Assembly: GCF_030345335.1 (NCBI RefSeq)
Contig: NZ_JAPVRC010000003.1
Span: forward strand, 372,001 to 436,000
From: Halobacillus campisalis
GTDB lineage: Bacteria > Bacillota > Bacilli > Bacillales > Halobacillaceae
DNA: 64,000 nucleotides
Direction of reading: 5' to 3'
Positions within the stretch are counted from its first letter, which is position 1, and every line of letters begins with the position of its first letter. The position numbers and the translations under genes are program-made. The notes beneath the pieces were generated by a model. It was not told where the DNA came from, searched no databases, and was given only the letters and a program-made list of their open reading frames with translations. This document shows positions 17,040 through 24,884 of this stretch, piece by piece.

Positions 17040-17300
17040 ATGGAAGCTAATTATTCAGGCTATCAAGCCGGGGATATCGTATACGTCATCTACCGAAACC
17101 CCCACACATACAACGTTGCGAACATACAAGAAGCGGCAGTCGTTCACCATCCCGAACACGCAGGACAACTCGCTTTATTTTTATACGAAACTTATTTCCC
17201 ACTGGATTCCGATATTGCTGTGTACACTTCGCAAGCAGAAGCTGAAATGGCTTATGAGCAAAGTTTCGGTTCCACTCATGAGGAGGGACTGGAGTGGTAA
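17040..17300 (+). CDS. splA: SplA, regulator of the spore photoproduct lyase operon
   Basis: The product (86 residues) begins MEANYSGYQAGDIVYVIYRNPHTYNVANIQEAAVVHHP, the SplA signature. In Bacillus subtilis SplA is a negative regulator of splAB expressed in the forespore under sigma G. It overlaps the splB start by seven bases. I could not identify a convincing sigma-G promoter upstream. The start has GGCGGGAG before ATG at 17040. Confidence 0.9.
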   Translation: MEANYSGYQAGDIVYVIYRNPHTYNVANIQEAAVVHHPEHAGQLALFLYETYFPLDSDIAVYTSQAEAEMAYEQSFGSTHEEGLEW

Positions 17301-18322
17301 AACCCTTTGTACCCCAGCTCGTTTATATTGAACCACGCGCACTTGAATATCCTTTAGGAAAAGAATTAAAAAACAAGTTCGAAAAAATGAATATTGAAAT
17401 ACGGGAAACGACCTCCCATAACCAAGTAAGAAACTTACCAGGAGACAATGACTTTCAAAAATATCGTGTGGCGAAATCGACATTAGTCGTAGGTATTCGG
17501 AAAACGCTGAAATTCGATACATCCAAGCCTTCTGCCGAATATGCGATTCCTTTTGCTACTGGGTGTATGGGCCACTGCCATTACTGTTACTTGCAGACGA
17601 CTATGGGGAGCAAACCGTATATCCGCACGTACGTCAATGTCGATGAAATCTTTGATTCGGCTGAACAGTACATGAAAGAGAGAGCGCCAGAAGAAACCCG
17701 CTTTGAAGCTTCGTGTACATCGGATATTGTGGGTGTCGATCATTTAACTCATACGCTGAAACATGCGATTGAATACTTCGGCAAATCTGATCATGGACGC
17801 CTTCGCTTCGTTACCAAATTCGCACATGTCGATCACTTACTGGATGCTGAACATAAGGGGCGGACGAGGTTCCGATTCAGTTTAAACGCGGATTATGTTA
17901 TTAAATATCTCGAGCCGGGAACGTCCCGTCTTGATGAAAGAATCGAAGCGGCCGCTAAAGTCGCAGAAGCCGGATACCCGCTTGGCTTCATCATCGCTCC
18001 GATTTATCTGTACGAAGATTGGAAGGAAGGATATAGAATTCTGTTTGAAAAGCTGGAAGACAAATTGCCTGCGTACGCGACGAAAGACTTGACGTTTGAA
18101 CTCATTCAACATCGATTTACACAACCGGCCAAGCGTACCATCCAAAAAAACTATCCTATGACAAAGCTTGAGATGGATGAAGAAAAACGGCAGTACAAGT
18201 GGGGACGTTACGGAATAGGGAAGTATGTGTACAAAAAAGATGAGCAGCAGGATATGAAAGATACTCTCGGCGGATACATTGAAAAGCATTTTCCTGAAGC
18301 GACATTAGAATATTTCACATAA
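17294..18322 (+). CDS. splB: Spore photoproduct lyase SplB (radical SAM)
   Basis: The product (342 residues) directly reverses the 5-thyminyl-5,6-dihydrothymine lesion in UV-damaged spore DNA during germination. The [4Fe-4S] motif Cx3Cx2C is at residues 91, 95 and 98 (GCMGHCHYC), and Cys141 (EASCTSD) corresponds to the conserved H-atom donor cysteine. The GTG start at 17294 is preceded by AGGAGG seven bases upstream and overlaps splA. Its presence marks the organism as a spore former. Confidence 0.96.
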   Translation: MVKPFVPQLVYIEPRALEYPLGKELKNKFEKMNIEIRETTSHNQVRNLPGDNDFQKYRVAKSTLVVGIRKTLKFDTSKPSAEYAIPFATGCMGHCHYCYLQTTMGSKPYIRTYVNVDEIFDSAEQYMKERAPEETRFEASCTSDIVGVDHLTHTLKHAIEYFGKSDHGRLRFVTKFAHVDHLLDAEHKGRTRFRFSLNADYVIKYLEPGTSRLDERIEAAAKVAEAGYPLGFIIAPIYLYEDWKEGYRILFEKLEDKLPAYATKDLTFELIQHRFTQPAKRTIQKNYPMTKLEMDEEKRQYKWGRYGIGKYVYKKDEQQDMKDTLGGYIEKHFPEATLEYFT

Positions 18323-18357
18323 AAAGCAGCCAGAAGGGATCCTCTGGCTGCTTTTTG
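18321..18357. terminator. Bidirectional terminator splB / ytxH-like
   Basis: Arms AAAAGCAGCCAGA and TCTGGCTGCTTTTT. It lies between the convergent splB and the ytxG/ytxH-like operon, with A- and T-runs on both exits. Confidence 0.88.
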
Positions 18358-18367
18358 CTTATAATAT

Positions 18368-18907
18368 TTAGTTTACCGGTCCTTTAGCTACGGTAGGATC
18401 ATTGATGTCATCATCGTCATCTTTACTTGTTGTGGACGGGCTAGTAGTGGCTGCTGCTTCATCCTCTGCAGATTCGGTCAGCTCATCTTTCGCTTCTTTC
18501 ACTTTATCGCCAACATCCTTCAATTCTTCTCCTGCGTCTTTAGCCGTAGAAACAATATCTTGAGATTCTTCTTTTACTTCCTGGGCCTTTTCTGCAATGT
18601 CTTTTCCTTGAGTATCCAAAATTTCCTGAATTTTATTAAGAGCCTCTTTCGTAATGGAAGCTGTTTTTTGAATACGATCCACAAGGTCGTTTTTTGCACC
18701 TGACGGATCAGCTTTCACGTCTGAAACATATTGGCTCACAGAGTTTTTAGTAGAAGCTGAGGTTTCTTTCAAACGAGTACGAGCATTATCATTCTTCGCC
18801 AGGACAAGGATTCCTCCGACTAGAGCTCCTACTGTAATGGCAAGAGAAAGTTTTCCTTTTTGTGATTCCGTTTGTTGACTTCGTTGGTTCAGTTGTTCGT
18901 TTGGCAT
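18368..18907 (-). CDS. YtxH-domain protein (GvpT/GvpP-like)
   Basis: The product (179 residues) has one membrane helix (about 20-37, LSLAITVGALVGGILVLA), then a long amphipathic helical region (LKETSASTKNSVSQYVSDVKA... ) and a disordered acidic tail (TSKDDDDDINDP). This is the YtxH layout; B. subtilis YtxH is a general-stress protein. Similar proteins occur as GvpT or GvpP in gas-vesicle clusters. It is the last gene of a four-gene operon. RBS: AAAGGGG. Confidence 0.75.
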   Translation of the reverse strand: MPNEQLNQRSQQTESQKGKLSLAITVGALVGGILVLAKNDNARTRLKETSASTKNSVSQYVSDVKADPSGAKNDLVDRIQKTASITKEALNKIQEILDTQGKDIAEKAQEVKEESQDIVSTAKDAGEELKDVGDKVKEAKDELTESAEDEAAATTSPSTTSKDDDDDINDPTVAKGPVN

Positions 18908-18950
18908 GATGGTTCCCCTTTCGATTCTTTTAGTAAAGAATCATTAGATT

Positions 18951-19223
18951 TTAATTTCGCGTAACTGCATCTTTCCTGGCTTCTGATTTCAGCGCCTGTT
19001 TTTTTACTTGGATCTTTTCATACCTTTGTCTTCCTGTTTCATTCAAATGATCCATTTTCTCCTGGTACTTATTCTTCACATACTCTTTAGAGGTTTTACG
19101 TATGGAAGGATCGTCCGGTGCTGCTTTAGAACGAAGCAGGGCACCTCCTATAAACCCCAAAAATAGAGCGACTCCCGTACTGAGAGGCTGGGACTGTTTA
19201 CGTTCTTTCACCGTTTCACTCAT
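18951..19223 (-). CDS. Small membrane protein of the ytxG/H-like operon
   Basis: The product (90 residues) has one membrane helix (about 14-31, STGVALFLGFIGGALLRS) followed by a basic helical tail (EYVKNKYQEKMDHLNETGRQRYEKIQVKKQ). No family was recognised, though the layout is like a very short YtxH. Its ATG overlaps the upstream stop by four bases (ATGA), so it is translationally coupled to the DUF948 gene. Confidence 0.7.
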   Translation of the reverse strand: MSETVKERKQSQPLSTGVALFLGFIGGALLRSKAAPDDPSIRKTSKEYVKNKYQEKMDHLNETGRQRYEKIQVKKQALKSEARKDAVTRN

Positions 19224-19669
19224 GATGTTTTGCCCGCAGCAGCAGCTTCTTTAAGGGCTTTACGTTTTTGCGTGAGGTAGTATCCTAAAGCCACTGCGCC
19301 GTATAGACCACTAACGTCTCTTTCTTTCACTTTCGTTTCGCCTGTTGAAGTATTCTGTTTCATTGATTTCGTTACATCAACAAGAGAAGACGTCAGCTTA
19401 CGTGAAGACTCCCCTATATCTCCTACCATGTAAAATAGAGGACTGAGCGCTTTGATCTTTTCGTTCACATCCGCTAAAGTGTCGTTACTCGTATGAAGAA
19501 CATCTGTGGTTTGGGACATGACCCCGTCCAGCTGATCTGGAAGCTTCTCAACTGTACGATCCACACCTTTTAATACATTAGCCAAATTGTTAAGCGTCTT
19601 TATAAGAAAAATTGAAACAATGGCAAATACGATGCCAATGATTAATACACCAATTCCTAGATAATCCAT
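19220..19669 (-). CDS. DUF948 protein (YtxG-like)
   Basis: The product (149 residues) has an N-terminal membrane helix (about 3-26) and a DUF948 coiled-coil region (NNLANVLKGVDRTVEKLPDQLDGVMSQTTDVLHTSNDTLADVNEKI). The ATG at 19669 follows AAAGAGG; an upstream in-frame start overlaps the preceding gene and is not needed. DUF948 proteins such as YtxG are sigma-B general-stress proteins in Bacillus subtilis. This is the second of two adjacent DUF948 genes, perhaps a duplication. Confidence 0.8.
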   Translation of the reverse strand: MDYLGIGVLIIGIVFAIVSIFLIKTLNNLANVLKGVDRTVEKLPDQLDGVMSQTTDVLHTSNDTLADVNEKIKALSPLFYMVGDIGESSRKLTSSLVDVTKSMKQNTSTGETKVKERDVSGLYGAVALGYYLTQKRKALKEAAAAGKTS

Positions 19670-19698
19670 AGTTTTAACCTCTTTTCTTTTTAAATTGA

Positions 19699-20145
19699 TT
19701 ACTTCGTATCGTGGTTGGGTGCGCGACCCTCGAAAGTCTGTTTTCTTAATTTGTATTTCGAATACATATTGATTGCCGTATCTCCCCACTTCATGAACTT
19801 CGCCAAGTCATCTGAATGCTTTTCTGAAGTCCTGGAGACACTGGCCGACAATTGGTTCATAGACTCACTCATGTTGCCTACGGATGCTCCAACGTTATTT
19901 AACGAATTAAAGAGACTATTTAATGATTCACTCTTATGCTGGACATCGTCCGCTAAAGAGTTCGATTTTTGTAATAATAATTCCGATTCTTTTGTAATTC
20001 CGTCCATCTTGCTTTCTACACTTTCTAATGTGCCAGCTACATTTTTCATTGTGCTGGAAGCCGCCAATAATACTTTCACTACAAATATAGCTATGAGTGC
20101 AAAAGAAACGGCGATAATTAATAAACTAATCGATGTTAAGGACAT
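19699..20145 (-). CDS. DUF948 protein (YtxG-like), first gene of operon
   Basis: The product (148 residues) has an N-terminal membrane helix followed by a long coiled coil (STMKNVAGTLESVESKMDGITKESELLLQKSNSLADDVQ). It is a DUF948/YtxG-type protein. Three ATGs lie close together (20154, 20151, 20145). AGGAGG is 4 bases from the second and 10 from the third; I use 20145. A sigma-B-like promoter lies just upstream, which fits the known stress control of ytxG-ytxH. Confidence 0.78.
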   Translation of the reverse strand: MSLTSISLLIIAVSFALIAIFVVKVLLAASSTMKNVAGTLESVESKMDGITKESELLLQKSNSLADDVQHKSESLNSLFNSLNNVGASVGNMSESMNQLSASVSRTSEKHSDDLAKFMKWGDTAINMYSKYKLRKQTFEGRAPNHDTK

Positions 20146-20174
20146 TCCCATCATTCCTCCTTGTTATGTAAAAG

Positions 20175-20199
20175 ATACCCTAATACAGTACGGCCAAAC
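20175..20199 (-). promoter_or_regulatory. Sigma-B-like promoter of the ytxG/ytxH-like operon
   Basis: On the minus strand GTTTGG (20194-20199), 13 bases, GGGTAT (20175-20180). The sigma-B consensus is GTTTAA, 12-15 bases, GGGTAA/T. Five of six positions in the -35 and the full GGGTAT -10 fit. Confidence 0.65.
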
Positions 20200-20216
20200 G
20201 TCAAATTTAAAATGAA

Positions 20217-21125
20217 TTATTCCGGTATAACTTTTTCCTTTCTTACGATAGATTTACCCCCCTGAGTCGTTAATAAAACGCCTGATATCACAATAATTGT
20301 ACCAAAGATATGCATCCAGGTGATACGCTCTCCAAGCCACAATGCTGCCCCTGCCATAGTTACTACAGGGAGAAAGTTGAGGAAAATGGAGGCTTTCGAT
20401 GCGCCGAGAAGGCCTACAGCCCTATTATATAAGATCAGAGCGATAAATGAAGGAAAAACACCTAAATACAATAATCCAATGAAATGACCGGGCTTATCGA
20501 AGGACGGAACACCTGTCATCCACCATTCCGCAACCACGGCAGGAAAAAGCAGGACTAACCCTATCCCGGTGATGACGAGTACAACGGCATACGGAGGGAA
20601 TTTAAACATATGAAGCTTCACGAACAGTGAATATACTGCCCAGGATAGAATAGCGCTGATCATTATAAAATCACCAATGTTCCATTCTAAGGCAGCGAGC
20701 TGAAGAAGTTTACCTTCTATGATCACCCATACCGCTCCAAAAAGTGACAGGACGACTCCGATCCATTGCACCTTCATGACTTTTTCCTTTAAGATAAGTA
20801 CGCTTAAGATTACTGTGACAGCGGGGATGGCAGACTCAAGGATGGCGACGTTCGCAGAGGTTGTAAACTGCAGAGCCCCGTAGATTGATGTATTGAATAA
20901 AGTGATGCCTGATAAGGCCAATACGAAGACCGGCATTTTGTTAGCTAAGAACACCGTTTTGTTTCTCCAAACACTTCGATAGCCGATAGGAAAGAGAACA
21001 ATGAATGCCACAGCTAAGCGGATAAAGGTGATTGTCATTGGCGGCAGGTCATTCAGCGCCTTTCCGACCAGGATGTTCCCCGCATACATAAAGACGACAC
21101 AAATCATCAGCAGATAAGGATACAT
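20217..21125 (-). CDS. EamA/DMT family transporter
   Basis: The product (302 residues) has ten membrane segments in two EamA repeats (MYPYLLMICVVFMYAGNILVGKALNDLPPMTITFIRLAVAFIVLF ... and GDFIMISAILSWAVYSLFVK). Members export amino acids or metabolites; substrate unknown. The ATG follows GGGGGTGG. It lies between the gas-vesicle operon terminator and the ytxG-like operon, so it is probably transcribed on its own. Confidence 0.9.
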   Translation of the reverse strand: MYPYLLMICVVFMYAGNILVGKALNDLPPMTITFIRLAVAFIVLFPIGYRSVWRNKTVFLANKMPVFVLALSGITLFNTSIYGALQFTTSANVAILESAIPAVTVILSVLILKEKVMKVQWIGVVLSLFGAVWVIIEGKLLQLAALEWNIGDFIMISAILSWAVYSLFVKLHMFKFPPYAVVLVITGIGLVLLFPAVVAEWWMTGVPSFDKPGHFIGLLYLGVFPSFIALILYNRAVGLLGASKASIFLNFLPVVTMAGAALWLGERITWMHIFGTIIVISGVLLTTQGGKSIVRKEKVIPE

Positions 21126-21204
21126 AGAGCCACCCCCTTCTTAATAGGAGAGTCGTAAGTAATCAACTCCTTATAACCTATCACTTTTCAAGTGTAAAGA
21201 ACAC

Positions 21205-21233
21205 AAAAAAAGAAGCGGGTTGCCCCGCATCTT
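21205..21233 (-). terminator. Terminator of the gas-vesicle operon
   Basis: On the minus strand AAGATGCGGGG, loop CAA, CCCGCTTCTT, then seven T. It lies 13 bases after the gvpU stop. Confidence 0.88.
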
Positions 21234-21245
21234 TAAAACTGGCTC

Positions 21246-21614
21246 TTATCCTTCTGCAGATATCTTTCCTAGGAAGAAGCCATCCACCTTGTCCAGGCTG
21301 CCCCGCCAATAGAATTTCCCTTCCGATGGAGTAGGGTCCTCATCGCCATTGTACACTTGAGCGTTCTTCAAATGAATATAGGATACATCTCCATTAGAAG
21401 CGTCTTTAGCCGACTTGCTGGCTTCTGAAAGGTTTTCGCCGAGGGCCTTAGACACCTCATTTCCGTCTCCAAACTTTTGGGATAGAGAATCCAAATACTC
21501 TTCTGCTGATATAGTCGTGCCTGTAACCAGTGCTCCATTGACGTTCAAAGTGATATCCAATGAAAAATCATGGTTATTTGCTGCTTTAATAAAAGAAATT
21601 AATAAATCATCCAT
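21246..21614 (-). CDS. gvpU: Gas vesicle accessory protein GvpU
   Basis: The product (122 residues) is recognised by DDLLISFIKAANNHDFSLDITLNVNGALVTGTTISAEEYLDSL, the GvpU block. In Bacillus megaterium GvpU closes the gvp operon, as here, and is described as controlling clustering of gas vesicles. The C-terminal half is acidic and polar. The ATG at 21614 follows a GGGAGG site. A terminator follows. Confidence 0.92.
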   Translation of the reverse strand: MDDLLISFIKAANNHDFSLDITLNVNGALVTGTTISAEEYLDSLSQKFGDGNEVSKALGENLSEASKSAKDASNGDVSYIHLKNAQVYNGDEDPTPSEGKFYWRGSLDKVDGFFLGKISAEG

Positions 21615-21674
21615 AGTCTAGCCTCCCTATTCTTAAGGTCTTGCAAAATTATATTTTTCTAGCGTGCCGGCTTA

Positions 21675-22895
21675 TTATTTTGAAGTATCATCATCATTAA
21701 CAATTGTCGTTTTACCTTTAGATGAACCTTTTTCCTTAGATTGATCAGACTCAGATGAACGGGCAGAAGGCTCATTGTCTTCTTGCTCCGATCCACTTCC
21801 CTGATTGTCCATTGGGATAATATCGGCATTGTTTCTTTTAGGTTTAGAAGCAGATTTTTTCTTCCTTGTTGTCGACTTAGAAGCTGGTGCTTTTGAAGAT
21901 TTCTTTTCTTCTTTTGGCTGCTCTGCTTTTTTCTGTGGTTGTTCTTGTTCTTCCTCTTGTTCTTCCTCTTGCTCATCTGTTTCCTCTTCTTCACTATCAT
22001 CAGCAGCTTCTTCTTGTTCCTTAGGATCCTTTAATTCTACATCTTCTTCTGCCACTGCTGGTTCAGCTTCCGCGGTTGCCGCCGCTTCCTGCTGTGCTGC
22101 TTCATCATCTTCTTCGGACTCATCTTCTTCGACTTGGTTTTTAGTTTTCTTAGGCTTGCCAGCTGTGTTTTTTACTTTTGTTCTTTTGCTTTTCGGTTGT
22201 TCTTCCTGCTCTTCTTCCTCATCGTCGTATTCTTCTTCTTCTTCGTCTTGATTCTTATTTCTTTTCAGCTTGCCGGCTGCGTTTTTTACTTTTGTTCTTT
22301 TGCTTTTCGGTTGTTCTTCCTGCTCTTCTTCCTCATCGTCGTACTCTTCTTCTTCTTCGTCTTGATTCTTATTTCTTCTCAGCTTGCCGGCTGCGTTTTT
22401 TATTCTGGCTCTTTTGCTTTTCGGTTGTTCTTCTTGCTCTTCTTCCTCATCGTCGTACTCTTCTTCTTCGTCTTGATTCTTATTTCTTTTCAGCTTGCCG
22501 GCTGCGTTCTTTATTCTGGCTCTTTTGCTTTTTGGTCTTTGTTCTTGTTCTTCTTCTTCCTCGTAGTCGTACTCTTCTTCTTCATCCTGACTTTTATTTC
22601 TTTTCAGCTTGCCAGCAGCATTTGAAGTCGTTTCCTTCGTTTTGCTGGCAGCACTTCTTGTTTTATCTTTTACACTTGCCACACCAGCACTCGCTTTACT
22701 GCCAATCGCTTTTCCTCTTTCTTTTAAGCTGGAGCCTTCTGTTTCCTGAGTGGTGTCTGAATCTGAATTCAACGTCGTTTTCTTTTCGTTACTTGAATCT
22801 GAATCTTTGGAACGAATCATCATCCCTGCAGCCGTCCCTAAAAGTCCTCCAATTATTGCACGGTTCAGTGTACTTCTTTTGTTTTCATCTCCCAT
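21675..22895 (-). CDS. gvpT: GvpT-like protein with charged tandem repeats
   Basis: The product (406 residues) starts with a YtxH-like membrane/glycine segment (LNRAIIGGLLGTAAGMMIRSK, about 9-29) and a helical region (KERGKAIGSKASAGVASVKDKTRSAASK). Then come four tandem repeats of 37-38 residues plus a degenerate fifth (about 90-255). Each unit is a basic block (KNAAGKLKRNKN) joined to an acidic block (QDEEEEYDDEEEEQEEQP) and a basic KSKRARI. The last 150 residues are again acid/basic and disordered. Position between gvpJ and gvpU matches GvpT of Bacillus megaterium, but this is far more repetitive than a plain YtxH protein. ATG at 22895 with AAAGGAG. Confidence 0.8.
   Translation of the reverse strand: MGDENKRSTLNRAIIGGLLGTAAGMMIRSKDSDSSNEKKTTLNSDSDTTQETEGSSLKERGKAIGSKASAGVASVKDKTRSAASKTKETTSNAAGKLKRNKSQDEEEEYDYEEEEEQEQRPKSKRARIKNAAGKLKRNKNQDEEEEYDDEEEEQEEQPKSKRARIKNAAGKLRRNKNQDEEEEEYDDEEEEQEEQPKSKRTKVKNAAGKLKRNKNQDEEEEEYDDEEEEQEEQPKSKRTKVKNTAGKPKKTKNQVEEDESEEDDEAAQQEAAATAEAEPAVAEEDVELKDPKEQEEAADDSEEEETDEQEEEQEEEQEQPQKKAEQPKEEKKSSKAPASKSTTRKKKSASKPKRNNADIIPMDNQGSGSEQEDNEPSARSSESDQSKEKGSSKGKTTIVNDDDTSK
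22140..22625 (-). repeat. Tandem 111/114-base repeats inside gvpT
   Basis: The block CAGCTTGCCGGCTGCGTT recurs near 22266, 22380 and 22491, with weaker copies near 22605 and 22150, so the period is 111 or 114 bases. The difference is one extra GAA codon in the acidic run. Units are nearly identical at the DNA level, which means recent expansion or gene conversion and predicts length variation between strains. Confidence 0.88.
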
Positions 22896-22915
22896 AGTCA
22901 ACACTCCTTTTTATT

Positions 22916-23239
22916 TTATACGAATCTATTGTTATTAGATGGATTCATATTTTTTTCTAATTGCTCGATACGCTTTTGCAATTCTTTATTTTCTTTCTCT
23001 AACTGCTCGGTATTTTGTTCCGCTGCTTTGGAGTTCAGGTAAGGATCTGTTTCCCACCAGTCCATGCCGATTTCTTTCGCCTTATCAACGGAAGCCACAA
23101 TCAAACGGATTTTTATCGTCAATAGTTCTACGTCGGCAATTCCTACTCGGATATCTCCGGCGATGACAACACCTTTATCCAGTACGGTTTCCAAAACGTC
23201 TACGATACTATTTCCACGCGTAGAATGTTCAATGGTCAT
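22916..23239 (-). CDS. gvpJ: Minor gas vesicle protein GvpJ
   Basis: The product (107 residues) is a GvpA-family protein: SIVDVLETVLDKGVVIAGDIRVGIADVELLTIKIRLIVASVDKAKEIGMDWW is the GvpA-like core. A C-terminal coiled coil (NTEQLEKENKELQKRIEQLEKNM) follows. Such minor shell homologues act in nucleating the vesicle tip. I use the ATG at 23239 (ten bases from AAAGGGG); another ATG at 23248 is too close to the site. Order S-K-J-T-U matches Bacillus megaterium. Confidence 0.9.
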   Translation of the reverse strand: MTIEHSTRGNSIVDVLETVLDKGVVIAGDIRVGIADVELLTIKIRLIVASVDKAKEIGMDWWETDPYLNSKAAEQNTEQLEKENKELQKRIEQLEKNMNPSNNNRFV

Positions 23240-23257
23240 GGTCGTCATTCCCCTTTC

Positions 23258-23557
23258 TTATAGTAGATTCCCAAGAGGTCCTAAATCTATATTGAGATCT
23301 TCGTCTTTCAAGTCGAAAATATCCTTAAGCTCGTCCATTTTCACTTCCAGGTTCATGAGCGCCACTCCGAGATTCTCGATTTCTTCTTCTGTAAGAGTCC
23401 CTCCGTCTACCCGGCGGATCGCATGGCGTTCTACCAGTTGGCGCAGCAGCTCTATGACTGTCAAAACGAGCTGGGCTAGTCCTTGTTCAGCGCCTTCAGG
23501 ATCAAGGTTGATCCTTCCGCTTTGCGGGGGCTGGTGTTTAAGATTGCTCTGTGACAT
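23258..23557 (-). CDS. gvpK: Gas vesicle protein GvpK
   Basis: The product (99 residues) has the GvpK block GRINLDPEGAEQGLAQLVLTVIELLRQLVERHAIRRVDGGTLTEEEIENLGVALMNLEVKMDEL. GvpK is an essential accessory protein in assembly. Its start lies 20 bases inside the end of gvpS, so the two are co-translated. Confidence 0.94.
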   Translation of the reverse strand: MSQSNLKHQPPQSGRINLDPEGAEQGLAQLVLTVIELLRQLVERHAIRRVDGGTLTEEEIENLGVALMNLEVKMDELKDIFDLKDEDLNIDLGPLGNLL

Positions 23558-23795
23558 GGGTCAAATCCTCCTTTTCTTGATCGAAACGTTTGGATGTCAG
23601 GCTGTCCGAATCCATATTCGACTGAACGAGCGTTTCAACGGCCGAGATGAGCACACGCAAATCAAGATAGACTAAATCGATTCCGGCAATCGAGATAATC
23701 AGATCCCCTTTAATGGCGACCCCTTTATCAAGAACCGTATCGAGAATATCGATCAATCCTATTTCTTTGTTTTGATAGGTTTCTCTATGGGACAT
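23538..23795 (-). CDS. gvpS: Minor gas vesicle protein GvpS (GvpA family)
   Basis: The product (85 residues) carries the GvpA-type core GLIDILDTVLDKGVAIKGDLIISIAGIDLVYLDLRVLISAVETL. Position between gvpL and gvpK corresponds to gvpS of Bacillus megaterium. It is an accessory GvpA homologue of the GvpJ/GvpM/GvpS type. Confidence 0.9.
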   Translation of the reverse strand: MSHRETYQNKEIGLIDILDTVLDKGVAIKGDLIISIAGIDLVYLDLRVLISAVETLVQSNMDSDSLTSKRFDQEKEDLTHVTEQS

Positions 23796-23810
23796 CGGTG
23801 ACGCCTCGCT

Positions 23811-24614
23811 TTACGATAAATTTGCAAAATGGTAAGCCGGCCAAGGTCCTGTCGCTTCAAATATCCAGCCGGATTGCCCGTGAGCTTTTTCTGCCTCTGT
23901 CACCAACTCGAGGAAATTCTCCACCTTATCTAAAGGGACAAGGTAGGCACTGTTCCAACACATTTCTTCATCTTTCCCCGTCACATCACGGTTCCAATTC
24001 TTCTTCACCGTGCTGTTGACGCTGAAATCAGCAAGCTTGTCATGGAACTCAGAAGAGAATTCTTCTTGTTCCTTTTCGACTTCCTGATCGATATATTGAT
24101 CGATTTTCCTGGATTCTAAATATTGCCGCCCTTTTGACATTTGAGCGATTTCTTCTTTTTTCTTCTTTATATTTAAATTGTGCTCGCTCACTTGTTCAGA
24201 AAGTCTGTCGCGGTCACAATATATTTTCAAATTCCATTCTTCTTTTCCGTCTAATTGTTTGAGTAAGTCCACCATCTGCTGCTGGTGGGAATCGATCATG
24301 GCGCGAAGATTTTGCTCCGTTTTATAAATCGTGCAAAACTTCATGGGAATGATCGTCGCCTGCTCATGGATTTTCATAAGCATTTCATGGTGATGAAAGG
24401 CTTTATCTTTCACCCACTCCATTTGATTCGTTTTCTCTTCCAGTACATCTTCACCAAATTCTTCTTCATCAACATGACAGAATACTGCTGATAGTTCCCC
24501 GTATTCCATAAGGTCCAGACGATGCTCACCGTCTATACCTTTTAACTCGGAGAAAGGATTCGTTTGATTTTCTCGTGTTTGAATCATTCCGTATAAATAA
24601 AATAATTGACTCAT
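23811..24614 (-). CDS. gvpL: Gas vesicle protein GvpL (GvpF/L family)
   Basis: The product (267 residues) begins SQLFYLYGMIQTRENQ and contains HHEMLMKIHEQATIIPMKFCTIYKTEQNLRAMI, the GvpF/GvpL signature, and ends SGWIFEATGPWPAYHFANL. GvpL works with GvpF and other accessory proteins during nucleation. It lies 18 bases behind gvpG. The paralogue gvpF lies two genes upstream and ends similarly (TGPWPAYNFINI). Confidence 0.93.
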   Translation of the reverse strand: MSQLFYLYGMIQTRENQTNPFSELKGIDGEHRLDLMEYGELSAVFCHVDEEEFGEDVLEEKTNQMEWVKDKAFHHHEMLMKIHEQATIIPMKFCTIYKTEQNLRAMIDSHQQQMVDLLKQLDGKEEWNLKIYCDRDRLSEQVSEHNLNIKKKKEEIAQMSKGRQYLESRKIDQYIDQEVEKEQEEFSSEFHDKLADFSVNSTVKKNWNRDVTGKDEEMCWNSAYLVPLDKVENFLELVTEAEKAHGQSGWIFEATGPWPAYHFANLS

Positions 24615-24632
24615 CGTAAGACTCCCCTATTT

Positions 24633-24884
24633 TTACCGCTTGGTTAATTCTTCCCACTGCTCCATTTCCAGCTTCTTAGCTGTTTCATATCTGACCAGCA
24701 GTTCTTCTTCTTGCTTCTTATAGACTTCTTCTGAGACTTCATCCAATTCATACATCATTTGTAAATGAATGAGTTTCTTTTGAATCGTTTCGAGATCATA
24801 AAATTCTTTATCCACTTCTTCCTTTACGTGCTCGCCAATATTTATAATCATGTCGATGGGAAAAGTGAATAATTTATGAATCAT
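24633..24884 (-). CDS. gvpG: Gas vesicle protein GvpG
   Basis: The product (83 residues) is a helical protein of the GvpG family: FPIDMIINIGEHVKEEVDKEFYDLETIQKKLIHLQMMYELDEVSEEVYKKQEEELLVRYE. It is an accessory factor in vesicle assembly. Its ATG overlaps the gvpF stop by four bases. Confidence 0.92.
   Translation of the reverse strand: MIHKLFTFPIDMIINIGEHVKEEVDKEFYDLETIQKKLIHLQMMYELDEVSEEVYKKQEEELLVRYETAKKLEMEQWEELTKR

Noticed and set aside
17005-17331. 108-codon frame overlapping splA in another frame
   Set aside because: splA has a family match and a ribosome-binding site and is coupled to splB; the other frame has neither.
22134-22897. Long hydrophobic plus-strand frames (up to 239 codons) with repeats opposite gvpT
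   Set aside because: They are the complement of GAA/GAG-rich repeat codons, which read as Phe/Leu/Ser on the other strand. No ribosome-binding site or family match.
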